A stretch of 64,000 nucleotides of DNA from assembly GCA_964410505.1 (NCBI GenBank), contig CAYPGR010000001.1, forward strand, positions 242,326 through 306,325, read 5' to 3'. This DNA is from UBA1361 sp041656375. Its GTDB lineage: Bacteria; Bacillota_I; Bacilli_A; RFN20; CAG-826. The notes below the pieces were generated by a model. It was not told where the DNA came from. It ran no database searches and worked only from the letters and a program-made list of their open reading frames with translations. Shown in pieces: positions 26,381 to 36,051 of the stretch. Position 1 is the first letter of the stretch. The number at the start of each line of letters is the position of its first letter. The translations under genes and the position numbers were made by a program.

Positions 26381-29300
26381 ATGGGAAATTACATTCGTAA
26401 ATATATTAGCCAAGCCTTGCTGATTGTGAATTTGCTCGTCTTTATGCTCTTCACACTGGTGGCGGCGTATGTCAAAATTAACCATAGTTTTTTAAATGTC
26501 GTTTTCTTCTTACTTTTAAGTGCGCCGCTTATTACTTTATTCACTTTAAGGGTGTTAAAACTCAAGACGAAAAAAGAAGGAGCGGTTTTTTATTATGACC
26601 GCGCTTTTAATGTTATAAGTCTTGTTAATAATTATTTATTCATCAGCGTGATTGCGTCCCTGATCCCGGTTTTTAAAACCGTACGGGCCCCGGTGGCGAT
26701 TATTTACTTTATCGTCTTTATTATCGGTTTCCTCGTGAACATTTTTGAACTCCTACTCTCACTCGGGTTTCTTGATCAATTACTCCCTGAACGCGATTTA
26801 AGTGCCCTAAAGGGCAATGATACGACGAAAGCCCTCGCTCGCGATGCAGCCTATGCACGTATTGAAGCCCGGATTAGTCCTTTTTACTTCTTTGTAGCGC
26901 TCACTGCCGTTTTGGGCGTGATTTTCTTTATCGTACCTCTCTTTACGGAAATGTTTACGATTCCGTTAGGCGGTGACTATACCCAACAACAAATTCCTTT
27001 TTATACGAATGGCTATGATGACTGGTGGAAATTTCTTAAAACCGGGGAATTCCCGCTTTGGGACCCCAATACATTCCTTGGGGCGAATAATATCGGATCG
27101 AACAGTTTCTATTACTCCATGAATCCGTTCTTCTTACCAATTCTTCTTTTCCCTCGTGACTTAATTCCGCAAGGCATTGCCGTCTTAATGATTGGCAAAT
27201 TTGTCCTCGCAGCCGTCACGATGCGCTTATATTTAAAGTATATGGGTGTGAGTGAAAAAGAAGCCCGAATCTTTGCCATCATATATGCCTTTAGTGGATG
27301 GAATACATATTACTTATGGTTTAACCACTTTATGGAAGTAGCGGTCATCTTCCCGATGATATTCTTAGGCATTGAAAAGCTCCTCAAAGAGAGGAAGATG
27401 ACGATGCTCATTATTGGCTTAGGCCTTATGGGCTTTGCTAACTATTTCTTCTTAATGACGGTCTTAGTCCTTGGTGTAATTTACGCTGGTTTCCGTTATT
27501 TTCAAAAATTACCAAACATTGAACCAAGTATTATTGGCCTTGGGATCTTAGCGTTTGCCCTTGGGACACTTTTAAGTAGTGTCGTGCTTTTACCAAGTCT
27601 TGCGATTTCGCTTAATAGTGACCGGGTGACGAATGCGACCTATTTAGATAATTTACTCGCCGCGTTTGATGCCAAAAATTATAAACTCCTTTGGGAAATC
27701 CTCACCAAATGGGAAAACCAAAGTCCGGTTTATGACCATAAGAAATATTATCCGCTTATTAGTTATTTCTTTCCGGTCCTTAGTGACCGCAGTGTCGCGC
27801 TTTTAAATACGTCAAGTTACGATAATACGATTTCGAGCTTATTCTCATTTAGTCCCGTCATTATCTTATTTATACCTGCACTCTTTGTTTCAATCAAAAA
27901 GAAAAAAGTGAGCCATCTCATCGCGGTCTTCTTATTCCTTTTTGCGACCTTTACCCCGTTTGCCTATAATGCCCTCCATGGCTTTACTAAGGAGTATGGG
28001 CGGTGGCAATTGATGGTGACTTTTAGCCTTATCACCTATGTGGCGATGAGTCTTCCGGCGATTAAAGAAGAAAAACCCTTTATTCTTGATTTAAGTCTTA
28101 TTATTAACTTGATCTTAATGGCCTTTACGGTTAAAGTGGCCTTTAGTTATGAGAATAAAAATGGCTTTAGTCTCATGTACGAACGGGAATATATTATCTT
28201 TTACCAATTCGCGATGCTCTTTATTGCTTATTTATCGTTTAGACTCTTACAAAAGAGTAAATATGAAACTTATGTCCGTTCGCTTTTCGTTTTCTTAGAA
28301 ATTGCTGTCATGGGCACCGTTACGATGTTTGGCCACGGCTTTATTTCCTACCGCAATAGTGTGACCGGCGGCCTCAATAGTTACTATGATGATCTTGATG
28401 TCTCGCGGGAAATCCAGGCCTTAGATAAAACCTATTACCGGATCTTTAATACCCGGGCGTATAAAGGTAACGATAACTTACCGATGCGGGCAAACTATAA
28501 CGGCCTAACGACTTTCCATAGTCTTTATAACTTTGAACTCATGGACTTTAATGAATGGTCACGGGTCAATTATAACAACCTCGGTTGGAGTTTAGGTATT
28601 TTTGAACGCCGCGGGATGCTCAATGACTTCCTGCAAATTAAGTATTATGTTCTTAATGATAACGATCATGTCATTAATTGGAGTGATAAAACAAAGACCT
28701 ATGCGCCTTATCGTAATGTTCCGGTCACCTATTCATACCGCGAAGACTTAAGCACCACGAACCGCTTTGTCTACCGCATGGATGAGAGCTTTGAAGTCGG
28801 CTTCGGCGTAAGTGATGCCCTCACCTACCTTGAAGAAAAGCCCGACGGCACCTTCCGTAACTACATTACCGAACAAGGGCGCTTTGCCCCAATTAATACC
28901 GAAGAGATGTATTTAAACGCGGCGCTTTTAAATATTGAAGACCTCCGGGCGGTCAAAGCATTAGCCCCGCATTTAGTGACGAAAACATATCAAATCTATC
29001 CGCGTTTTTCTTACAGCAAATATAACGCAAGTAATGGTCTCAGCGTGAAGTATTATGAAACAAGTCGCCGTTATCCTTATGAAGCACAAATTCGCGGCGG
29101 TTCCACGTACCCAACCCCTGAATGGTTAACGGAATATGCGACGGAATTAGCGTACGGCGAACGACCAAGCCTATTAGATGGTGATAAACATGTTATTGAA
29201 TATACGAAGGTGGATGGCACCAATATCATCGACGAAGGTGGCGAAATTATCTTAAATCTTCCGCTCGCGTATTATTCAAGTGGATCGAGTTATCATAACT

Positions 29301-29893
29301 TTAACTATAATGTGTTTTTATATGATGAAGACTATAAACTCATTACTTTTGATAATCACCTTAATCGCGCAAGCGCCAGTGCCTATTGGAAAGTGATGCG
29401 TAGTTTTCATTCCCCAGTCGCGGTCAAAAAGATGACACTTGTTCCGATTAGAAATCGGATTACCCCGCCTTATGAACATGAAATTTATACGTATACAGAA
29501 ACCAAGTTAAATGAAATTAGAGAAAACTCGCTGACAAACTCACTTCAAGATGTGAAAGTAAGTACGAATAAAATTACGTTTAAAACCGATTATGCTCAAT
29601 CAAAATTTGTCGTCACCACGATTCCTTATGATCCAGGTTGGACCGTCGTGAATGCAAATAAAGAAAAACTTGATGTCTTTAAAGTTCAAGGCGGCTTTGT
29701 AGGCTTTGTGAGTGATCAAGGGGAAATGACTTACACCATGGCTTTTAGTCCAACAACGTTCAATCTTGGTCTTGTCCTCAGCTTATCATCACTTGTGATT
29801 ACGGCTTTACTTGAACTCAATGTCCATTACTTTAAAAAATATCGAAAACGTCAAAAAGAAGCGCAAGCCTTAAAAGAAAATGAGCAAGTATAA
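26381..29893 (+). CDS. YfhO-family membrane protein (GT-C-like glycosyltransferase)
   Basis: An 1170-residue protein with many hydrophobic helices in the first ~650 residues, a long extracellular stretch to about residue 1120, one final helix and a basic coiled tail. The early segment GGDYTQQQIPFYTNGYDDWW contains the acidic motif after the first helices seen in GT-C enzymes. YfhO proteins glycosylate lipoteichoic or wall polymers using polyprenyl-linked sugars, so it may decorate the cell envelope. It has an unusual start: TATAAT lies 9 bases before the ATG and no ribosome site is present. Confidence 0.88.
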   Translation: MGNYIRKYISQALLIVNLLVFMLFTLVAAYVKINHSFLNVVFFLLLSAPLITLFTLRVLKLKTKKEGAVFYYDRAFNVISLVNNYLFISVIASLIPVFKTVRAPVAIIYFIVFIIGFLVNIFELLLSLGFLDQLLPERDLSALKGNDTTKALARDAAYARIEARISPFYFFVALTAVLGVIFFIVPLFTEMFTIPLGGDYTQQQIPFYTNGYDDWWKFLKTGEFPLWDPNTFLGANNIGSNSFYYSMNPFFLPILLFPRDLIPQGIAVLMIGKFVLAAVTMRLYLKYMGVSEKEARIFAIIYAFSGWNTYYLWFNHFMEVAVIFPMIFLGIEKLLKERKMTMLIIGLGLMGFANYFFLMTVLVLGVIYAGFRYFQKLPNIEPSIIGLGILAFALGTLLSSVVLLPSLAISLNSDRVTNATYLDNLLAAFDAKNYKLLWEILTKWENQSPVYDHKKYYPLISYFFPVLSDRSVALLNTSSYDNTISSLFSFSPVIILFIPALFVSIKKKKVSHLIAVFLFLFATFTPFAYNALHGFTKEYGRWQLMVTFSLITYVAMSLPAIKEEKPFILDLSLIINLILMAFTVKVAFSYENKNGFSLMYEREYIIFYQFAMLFIAYLSFRLLQKSKYETYVRSLFVFLEIAVMGTVTMFGHGFISYRNSVTGGLNSYYDDLDVSREIQALDKTYYRIFNTRAYKGNDNLPMRANYNGLTTFHSLYNFELMDFNEWSRVNYNNLGWSLGIFERRGMLNDFLQIKYYVLNDNDHVINWSDKTKTYAPYRNVPVTYSYREDLSTTNRFVYRMDESFEVGFGVSDALTYLEEKPDGTFRNYITEQGRFAPINTEEMYLNAALLNIEDLRAVKALAPHLVTKTYQIYPRFSYSKYNASNGLSVKYYETSRRYPYEAQIRGGSTYPTPEWLTEYATELAYGERPSLLDGDKHVIEYTKVDGTNIIDEGGEIILNLPLAYYSSGSSYHNFNYNVFLYDEDYKLITFDNHLNRASASAYWKVMRSFHSPVAVKKMTLVPIRNRITPPYEHEIYTYTETKLNEIRENSLTNSLQDVKVSTNKITFKTDYAQSKFVVTTIPYDPGWTVVNANKEKLDVFKVQGGFVGFVSDQGEMTYTMAFSPTTFNLGLVLSLSSLVITALLELNVHYFKKYRKRQKEAQALKENEQV

Positions 29894-29905
29894 TTGCTCA
29901 TTTTT
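29877..29905. terminator. Bidirectional terminator over the yfhO stop
   Basis: An 11-bp perfect stem (AAAATGAGCAA and complement) encloses the stop codon in its 6-base loop and ends in TTTTT; read on the other strand it also ends in an A/T tract, so it may serve the convergent rsmI operon too. Confidence 0.85.
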
Positions 29906-29922
29906 GTTTACGTAGTTCGAGT

Positions 29923-30771
29923 TTATTTTTGATGATCTAAGTAAGCTTGGTAGAGTTCATTCTTACTGACTTTATAAAGAAGGGCGATAATACTCATTGC
30001 TTCTTTCGCACTATAGTCTTTTTCTTTCATGAGGCGAAGGACACTTGCAAGATGGGCTTCCATATTGTTTTCACTGACACGACGATTGCCTTCAACCACT
30101 AAGACGATTTCGCCTTTTAAGTCACTTAGTGGTGAACTGCTAAATTCTTCGAGTGTTGTATATATATATTCTTCATGAAGTTTACTTAGTTCACGGGCAA
30201 TAATGAGCTTTCTTTCCGCAAAAACCTCGTAGATCGTGGAGATAGTCTTATTCACGCGGTGCGGGGCCTCATAAAAAATAAGCGTTTCTTTGATGTCTTT
30301 ATACGTGCTTAATGTTTCCATCATTTCTTTTTGGTTCCCATGTAAGAAGCCGATAAACATAAAGCGGGAGGTATCGAGTCCGCTCCCAATTAAAGCGGGG
30401 AGAAGGGCACTTGGCCCATTGATGACGGAGACTTTAAAACCACTCTCGATGAGGGCGCTGACAAGGGAGTTACCCGGATCACTAATAAGCGGATATCCGG
30501 CGTCACTTAAGAAGGCCCCTTTTTCACCGTTTTGGAGTTTACTAAGGACGAGCTCGATTTTACTTTTCTCATTAAATTTATGCACACTGAGGAGCGGTTT
30601 TTTAATCCCAAATTGGGAAAGAAGGAGGCCACTTGTTCGTGTATCTTCAACACAGATAAAGTCAACAGCTTCAAGCGTTTCTTTAGCGCGCGGAGAAAAT
30701 TCTTTTAAATTGCCAATCGGGGTGGCGACTAAATAAAAGGGTGTGCCATCAAACGACTTATTTCTTTTCAT
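29923..30771 (-). CDS. rsmI: 16S rRNA (cytidine-1402-2'-O)-methyltransferase
   Basis: A 282-residue SAM-dependent enzyme of the tetrapyrrole-methylase fold. YLVATPIGNLKEFSPRA and CVEDTRTSGLLLSQFGI and SDAGYPLISDPG are family hallmarks. RsmI methylates the 2'-OH of C1402 in 16S rRNA near the P site. I use ATG 30771, which overlaps ricT by 14 bases; an earlier ATG at 30804 would overlap more. Position at the end of the dnaX operon matches Bacillus-type order, with yabA missing. Confidence 0.93.
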   Translation of the reverse strand: MKRNKSFDGTPFYLVATPIGNLKEFSPRAKETLEAVDFICVEDTRTSGLLLSQFGIKKPLLSVHKFNEKSKIELVLSKLQNGEKGAFLSDAGYPLISDPGNSLVSALIESGFKVSVINGPSALLPALIGSGLDTSRFMFIGFLHGNQKEMMETLSTYKDIKETLIFYEAPHRVNKTISTIYEVFAERKLIIARELSKLHEEYIYTTLEEFSSSPLSDLKGEIVLVVEGNRRVSENNMEAHLASVLRLMKEKDYSAKEAMSIIALLYKVSKNELYQAYLDHQK

Positions 30772-31585
30772 TTTGACGTTTATAGTCCTTATTGAGGTCA
30801 TCAATCGAAATCACGATATTACCACCTTCAAATTCTAACCGTACCGTGCGATTAATCATGTTGAAAGAAGAGACACGATGGACAACATTATTTTTAATGT
30901 AACGGGCGTTAATGTTGGGGAAGTCTTTTCTCGCTTCCGTGTAATAATCATCTTCAAACTTGAGGCAGCATAAGAGTTTGCCGCAGTGACCACTAAGTTT
31001 AGGGATATTAAGGGTGAGCATTTGATTTTTAGCACGACTAATCGAAATCCCGTCAAATTCATTTAAGAAGGTGTTGCAGCATAAGGGGAAGCCGCAGGCC
31101 CCAAGGCCCCCAACGAGTTTGGCCCGGTCCCGACTTCCGATTTGGCGAAGCTCGACTCTAGTTTTAAGGTGTGATCCTAAAACTTTTACTAATTCACGGA
31201 AGTCAACCCGTTCTTCAGCGGAGTAAGTAATATTAATTTTACTGCGGTCAAAGGTGTACTCGGCACTGATGAGATTCATTTTAAGTCCAAGTTTTTCAGC
31301 TTGCCGTTGGCAGAAGGTGAGCGCTAGTTTGCCGTCTTCAATATTCATTTGATGTTGACGAAGTTCATGCTCACTTGCTTTACGAATGATTTCTTTTAGT
31401 TCTAAGTCACTGCTGTAGCTATTGATACTTTGGGGGACGGAGATGACTTTGGCGATGGCAATGCCTTGCGTACTTTCGACTAAAACGTAGTCATTAATAG
31501 CAATGGTTGGATCGGTGGTGCCAAAAGAATAGGTCTTACCACCTTCTGTATATGTAATGCTGATAAAATAGCGTTCAATTTCCAT
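30758..31585 (-). CDS. ricT: PSP1-domain protein RicT (YaaT)
   Basis: A 275-residue PSP1 domain protein. Conserved cysteine clusters GACGFPLCC and HCGKLLCCLKFE are visible in the second half. In Bacillus, RicT with RicA and RicF forms an iron-sulfur complex that helps RNase Y mature mRNAs and affects competence and sporulation phosphorelay. Neither partner is in this window. It overlaps holB by 11 bases. Confidence 0.92.
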   Translation of the reverse strand: MEIERYFISITYTEGGKTYSFGTTDPTIAINDYVLVESTQGIAIAKVISVPQSINSYSSDLELKEIIRKASEHELRQHQMNIEDGKLALTFCQRQAEKLGLKMNLISAEYTFDRSKINITYSAEERVDFRELVKVLGSHLKTRVELRQIGSRDRAKLVGGLGACGFPLCCNTFLNEFDGISISRAKNQMLTLNIPKLSGHCGKLLCCLKFEDDYYTEARKDFPNINARYIKNNVVHRVSSFNMINRTVRLEFEGGNIVISIDDLNKDYKRQNEKK

Positions 31586-32564
31586 GGGATGTTTCCTTTA
31601 TCATTAAGATTAATAATTCATCAATTAAAAGTGGGATGTTAACATTGTCATCAATCTTCTTACTGATTTCATAGGTTGCGACAATAAGTGGCAACGGGTG
31701 TTTAATAACCACACCAAGTGACTTCACGAGTTCCCGATAACTGGGGAAGAAGAGGAAGTGCCCTATATTATAGTTTACAATATCCTTAAAGAAAAGCGCA
31801 AAGTAGGTAAAGACCCGTTTAATGACGAAACGATCTTTTAAAGAAGGGATCAGTTCATGGGCTTTGAGGTAACCAAGACGGGGCGACTCACTAAACGTTT
31901 TTAACACGGCAATGACTGTTTCTTTGTAAGCCGCGAAGCGTTCACTTTTAGCTTCGTCTTCAATGAGGGCGGGAAGATTGTAAAATGGCACCAGCAGTTC
32001 GATATTTTCTGTGGGGACATCAAGCGTCGCACATAGACTCAGTAACTTTTCGCGTTTAATTAATTGAATCGCGAGATTTTGACTGCGACTTTTAATCGTT
32101 GGCAGGACATTTGAAGCATTACTCGTGGTCAAGAAGGCGTAAACACTTTTCGACGGTTCTTCCAAAAATTTTAAAAGTGCGTTAATCGCTTCAATCGTCA
32201 TATTTTCAACGTTATGAATGACATAAAGGAGCACGCCTTTACTTTCAACACTCGTCATACTAAAGGCTTTTTCGAGTCCAAGGACACTTTCTTTTTTAAT
32301 CGTGCTTTCGCCTCCATCAAAAAAGTAAAAGTCGGTATAACTTCCTTCATCAAACCGGGTACAAGATAAACAAGTATCACAGGCATATGGATTTGGATGA
32401 TCACAAACAAGACTCTTCGCAAGGAAAAAAGCGACTTCCTTAAGCGGCGTCCCTTCTTCGCCATCAAGCAAATAAGCGTGACTTAACGTATGGTTTGTTA
32501 AGGCATTTGAAAATGTTTGATAGACAAGTGGTTGATAGTTTTTTAAGTAATCTTGAATTTTCAT
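31575..32564 (-). CDS. holB: DNA polymerase III delta' subunit
   Basis: A 329-residue AAA+ clamp-loader subunit. The zinc cysteines CDHPN...CDTCLSC, the SESK...VLLYVIHNVENM region and ALLKFLEEPSKSVYAFL are typical. The P-loop position reads LDGEEGTPLKE, without GKT, as expected for the non-ATP-binding delta'. It loads the sliding clamp with DnaX and HolA. It directly follows tmk (one-base overlap). Confidence 0.93.
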   Translation of the reverse strand: MKIQDYLKNYQPLVYQTFSNALTNHTLSHAYLLDGEEGTPLKEVAFFLAKSLVCDHPNPYACDTCLSCTRFDEGSYTDFYFFDGGESTIKKESVLGLEKAFSMTSVESKGVLLYVIHNVENMTIEAINALLKFLEEPSKSVYAFLTTSNASNVLPTIKSRSQNLAIQLIKREKLLSLCATLDVPTENIELLVPFYNLPALIEDEAKSERFAAYKETVIAVLKTFSESPRLGYLKAHELIPSLKDRFVIKRVFTYFALFFKDIVNYNIGHFLFFPSYRELVKSLGVVIKHPLPLIVATYEISKKIDDNVNIPLLIDELLILMIKETSHGN

Positions 32565-33184
32565 TATTTCTTTAAGTGAGTCTTAATCACTTTAAGGGCA
32601 TCAAAAACGACTTGATCAAAACTTTGACTGGCATCAATGATGTGGTAGCGATCTTGATATACTTTGCTAAGATCTAAAAACGTATTGCGGACTTTCACAT
32701 GAAAATTGCGAGCTTCTAAGTCAAGCCGATTCACTTCACGGTTTTTATTTGCGGCAATGCGGGCAAAGCCGATTTCGGGATCGAGATCAAATAAAAGGGT
32801 GAGATCAGGTAAGGTGTTTTCGGTCGCAAAAAGATTGATATTTAAAACCTCATTAACGCCTAATCCGCGTGCACCACCTTGATAAGCAAGGGAGGAATCG
32901 AGGAAGCGGTCACAAATGACAATTTGACCACGGCTAAGCGCCGGCCATACTTTTTCCACTAAATGTTGACGCCGGCTTGCGGCATATAAAAGGGCTTCAG
33001 CCCGCGCGTCAAGTGCGGTATTGGCTTTATCTAAAATGACGTGTCTAATTTGTTCCGCAATTGGAGTGCCCCCTGGTTCACGGGTAAAGACAATATCAAA
33101 TCCATCGGCAATTAAGCTATCGACTACTTTTTTGGCGACACTTGTTTTGCCGCTACCTTCTGGTCCTTCAAATGTAATAAACAT
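32564..33184 (-). CDS. tmk: Thymidylate kinase
   Basis: A 206-residue P-loop kinase, usual length. FEGPEGSGKTSVAKKV is the P-loop, FTREPGGTPIAEQIR the dTMP-binding region with the DR-like motif, and VICDRFLDSSLAYQGGARGLG the DRY/lid part. It phosphorylates dTMP to dTDP. It is nested between recR and holB, as in many Bacilli. Confidence 0.96.
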   Translation of the reverse strand: MFITFEGPEGSGKTSVAKKVVDSLIADGFDIVFTREPGGTPIAEQIRHVILDKANTALDARAEALLYAASRRQHLVEKVWPALSRGQIVICDRFLDSSLAYQGGARGLGVNEVLNINLFATENTLPDLTLLFDLDPEIGFARIAANKNREVNRLDLEARNFHVKVRNTFLDLSKVYQDRYHIIDASQSFDQVVFDALKVIKTHLKK

Positions 33185-33192
33185 AGTGCCTC

Positions 33193-33792
33193 CTATTTGA
33201 GATCTTTCCGGCCCTCAATGGCTTTAAATAAGGTGAGGGCGTCGGCATAGTCAACTTGGCCACCCATCGGTAAGCCGTAACCAAGACGCGATATTTTAAC
33301 GGGTAGAGCTGCAAATTTCTTACTAATGAATAGGGCAGTTAATTCCCCTTCAACGGTTGGGTTCGTGGCGAGAATGAGCTCTTCAACCCCCTCATTTTTA
33401 ATACGGCCTTCAAGTTTAGAAAGACTAAGTTTTTCACTCCTTTGATTTTGGGAAGGACTAATGACGCCGCCTAAAATATGGAACCGACCATGGAAGTCTT
33501 CAAGCTTACTAAAGCCTTGAACATCCTTGGGATAACTGACAACGATAAGTGTTTTACTCGTTCGTTCTGGGTCTTCACAGTAACTGCAAAGTTCTTTTTC
33601 CGTATATAGACCACAGTTTTTACATAAATGGACTTTATGCGGTAATTCGATAATGGCATGACCAAAATCACTGAGGGTCTCAGGATCAAAGGTCAAAAGT
33701 GCTTGCGCCATGCGTTCCGCACTTTTTTGGCCGACACTTGGTAATCGTTTGAGGTGTTCAATTAAAGCGTTTAAGGTTGGTAAGTTATCCAT
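33193..33792 (-). CDS. recR: Recombination protein RecR
   Basis: A 199-residue protein with a helix-hairpin-helix (LKRLPSVGQKSAERMA), a C4 zinc finger (CKNCGLYTEKELCSYC) and a Toprim domain ending in LGYGLPMGGQVDYAD. RecR forms a ring clamp with RecO/RecF and loads RecA at gaps. It is two bases from the YbaB gene. Confidence 0.97.
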   Translation of the reverse strand: MDNLPTLNALIEHLKRLPSVGQKSAERMAQALLTFDPETLSDFGHAIIELPHKVHLCKNCGLYTEKELCSYCEDPERTSKTLIVVSYPKDVQGFSKLEDFHGRFHILGGVISPSQNQRSEKLSLSKLEGRIKNEGVEELILATNPTVEGELTALFISKKFAALPVKISRLGYGLPMGGQVDYADALTLFKAIEGRKDLK

Positions 33793-33794
33793 TT

Positions 33795-34097
33795 TTAAAA
33801 TAAACCGGAGGCACTACCCGTAATGGCTTCATTAATTGCGGCTTCTTCCGCATTAATTTTTTCAATGCATTCATTGATCGCCATAATGAGGAGTGTTTCC
33901 ACCATTTCTTTATTTTCTTTTTCAAATAAGTCTTCGTTAATCGAAACTTCGACGACTTCTTTAGAACCGAGCATCGCGACGGTGACGCCACCACTTTTGG
34001 TGATACTAAATTCTTTTATTTTTAACGCATCTTGTGCTTTTTGCATCTCGCGTTTCATTTTTTGGGCTTGCGCCATTAATTGTTGCATACTTGCCAT
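33795..34097 (-). CDS. YbaB/EbfC-family nucleoid-associated protein
   Basis: A 100-residue small DNA-binding protein: MQQLMAQAQKMKREMQKAQ helix followed by the two-stranded core with GGVTVAMLGSKEVVEVSI. It binds DNA as a dimer. Its position between dnaX and recR is near universal. An overlapping frame at 33785-33994 was considered a shadow. Confidence 0.95.
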   Translation of the reverse strand: MASMQQLMAQAQKMKREMQKAQDALKIKEFSITKSGGVTVAMLGSKEVVEVSINEDLFEKENKEMVETLLIMAINECIEKINAEEAAINEAITGSASGLF

Positions 34098-34098
34098 A

Positions 34099-35883
34099 TT
34101 AATATTTCCCTTCTAATTCTTTGGTTACATTTTTTACTTTTGGTAGTTGTTTGACTTGGCTAATATTACGGTATCGTTTGGTTAACGACATCGATTGATC
34201 ATGAGAGAGGGCATACACGGGAATGCGTCTGCCAAGGAGTCGTTCGATGATATCTTGAATGATCGTTTGATTTTCCTTAAGGTTAACGGACATTGCGTTC
34301 CGCGCAAAATCAAATTCAATGAGTAGAATTTCTTTTGCTAAGGCGTAAGGCTGGGCGTCATAGAGGAGGGCTGCATATTCACCGAGGACTGCATCCATCG
34401 CAAGTAGCGCAAGATCATCCCATTTTTCATTTTTAAGTTTCATCTTTTCATCGCGATCGGCGAGGGTCAAGATTTTGATGAGTGTGTCTTCATCAAGACT
34501 AATAGTGGTCCCTTCTTGAAGGAGGGGTTTGCCACTTTCAATTTTGTTGCTGATACTAGGTTTTGCTTTTGATTCTTCCTTGAACGGTACCGTTTTGGTC
34601 GTCGCTGGGGTTGGGTTACTCTCGAGTGGTTTTGAATGTGTGCTTTCCATGAAGGGCGGTAATTCTTCTTCACTCTCAATAATGGGTGAAGGCGTAATTT
34701 TAATTGGTTCTTCTTTAACGGGTGCTGTTTGGACAGCGGGTTTAGGAACAACTCTTGGTGCTTCTTTTATTTCCGTTCGTGATGGTTTCACATCAATTAT
34801 CGGGTTATCGAGTAATGACATGATTTTTAAAAGTGTGATTTCAAAGATGTTTTTAATGTCATTTGAGAAGCGGTAGTCCGCTTGTGCTTTTAAGAGATGT
34901 TCAATCATCATATTGGCGTTTATCACATTTAGTTTAGAACTAAGGAGGCTCACTTCATTTATTCTGAGGTGAAGGAGAAGGGCCTCGTTATCCGTTTTAA
35001 GATAAATGAGGGTGTCTTTTAATAAATTGAGAAGGTCGGCCGTTAAGCGGCGAACATCGACCCCTTTATCAAGGAGGGTATTAAGAATCGTAAAGACTTT
35101 CTCGACATCACTATTTGCGGTCGCTAAAAGTAAGTTTATTTGGTCAAGTTTACTAGTGAGGGCAAAAAGTGCTAAAACATCGGTGACACTTAGTTTATGG
35201 TCTGCATAAGCAAGTACTTGGTCAAGCATACTCAACGCATCGCGAACTCCGCCGTCGGCAAGACTGACAAGTAAATCAAGTGCGTCTTCATCATAGCCGA
35301 TCCCTTCGGTTGATAAGATCGTTTTAAGGCGACCATTAATATCCTTATCACTTACTTTTGAGAAGTTGTAGCGTTGACACCGACTTAGAATGGTCGGGAT
35401 TACTTTATGTGGTTCTGTGGTGGCCAATATAAAAATGACATTAGTCGGTGGTTCTTCAAGCGTTTTTAAAAGCGCGTTAAACGCACTTTGGGTCATCATA
35501 TGAACTTCGTCAATAATATAGACCTTATATTTTCCGCGAATGGGGGCGTAGTTAATATTTTCAATTAATTGGCGAACGTCATCAACGCCATTATTACTGG
35601 CAGCGTCAATTTCATAGACATCCGGATGGGAACCGTCATTAATGCCAATGCAATTAATACATTTATTACACTGATGGCCGACGCCTTCATCACAGTTAAG
35701 GGCTTTCGCAAAAAGTTTTGCCATACTCGTTTTTCCCGTGCCACGGGGGCCACTAAAAAGATAAGCATGGGCAATTTTATTTTGACTTAAGGCATTTTGT
35801 AAAGTACGGACAATGGCTTTTTGGCCCGCTACTTCAAGAAAAGTGGTCGGTCGATAGGTACGATATAGGGCTTTATAACTCAT
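34099..35883 (-). CDS. dnaX: DNA polymerase III gamma/tau subunit
   Basis: A 594-residue AAA+ clamp-loader ATPase: LFSGPRGTGKTSMAKLFAKAL (Walker A), zinc cysteines CDEGVG...CNKCINC, YIIDEVHMMT (Walker B) and TILSRCQRYNF (sensor). A low-complexity Pro/Glu-rich linker covers residues ~375-450, followed by the tau-like C-terminal part. I chose ATG 35883 (MSYKALYRTYRP); the TTG at 35898 is part of the promoter. TATAAT ends six bases before this ATG with no ribosome site, so the mRNA may be leaderless. Confidence 0.95.
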   Translation of the reverse strand: MSYKALYRTYRPTTFLEVAGQKAIVRTLQNALSQNKIAHAYLFSGPRGTGKTSMAKLFAKALNCDEGVGHQCNKCINCIGINDGSHPDVYEIDAASNNGVDDVRQLIENINYAPIRGKYKVYIIDEVHMMTQSAFNALLKTLEEPPTNVIFILATTEPHKVIPTILSRCQRYNFSKVSDKDINGRLKTILSTEGIGYDEDALDLLVSLADGGVRDALSMLDQVLAYADHKLSVTDVLALFALTSKLDQINLLLATANSDVEKVFTILNTLLDKGVDVRRLTADLLNLLKDTLIYLKTDNEALLLHLRINEVSLLSSKLNVINANMMIEHLLKAQADYRFSNDIKNIFEITLLKIMSLLDNPIIDVKPSRTEIKEAPRVVPKPAVQTAPVKEEPIKITPSPIIESEEELPPFMESTHSKPLESNPTPATTKTVPFKEESKAKPSISNKIESGKPLLQEGTTISLDEDTLIKILTLADRDEKMKLKNEKWDDLALLAMDAVLGEYAALLYDAQPYALAKEILLIEFDFARNAMSVNLKENQTIIQDIIERLLGRRIPVYALSHDQSMSLTKRYRNISQVKQLPKVKNVTKELEGKY

Positions 35884-35889
35884 AGTGTA

Positions 35890-35895
35890 ATTATA
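35890..35895 (-). promoter_or_regulatory. -10 box of the dnaX operon, six bases from the start codon
   Basis: On the minus strand a perfect TATAAT is followed by TACACT and then ATG. Initiation seven bases after the box would place the 5' end on the start codon. The -35 region is weak. Confidence 0.55.
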
Positions 35896-35916
35896 CAATA
35901 ATTAAGGTGAGTTTCT

Positions 35917-35994
35917 ATGAATAAGAAAATAATCTTTGATTTCCGAAAAAGGGTGGATGAGATGATTAATTGCTATAATAAGATTGGTTTATGA
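35917..35994 (+). other. Short open frame upstream of trxB, coding status doubtful
   Basis: A 25-codon frame behind AAGGTGA ends in TGA. The same phase then stays open without another stop up to the trxB ATG. It may be chance or a decayed N-terminal region. A candidate extended -10 promoter (TGCTATAAT, 35971-35979) for a trxB leader lies inside it. Confidence 0.3.
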
Positions 35995-36051
35995 GAACGA
36001 AATGATGCCGTCAATCAGACCCGAAAATTAGCTTATTCTAGTTACGAAAAA

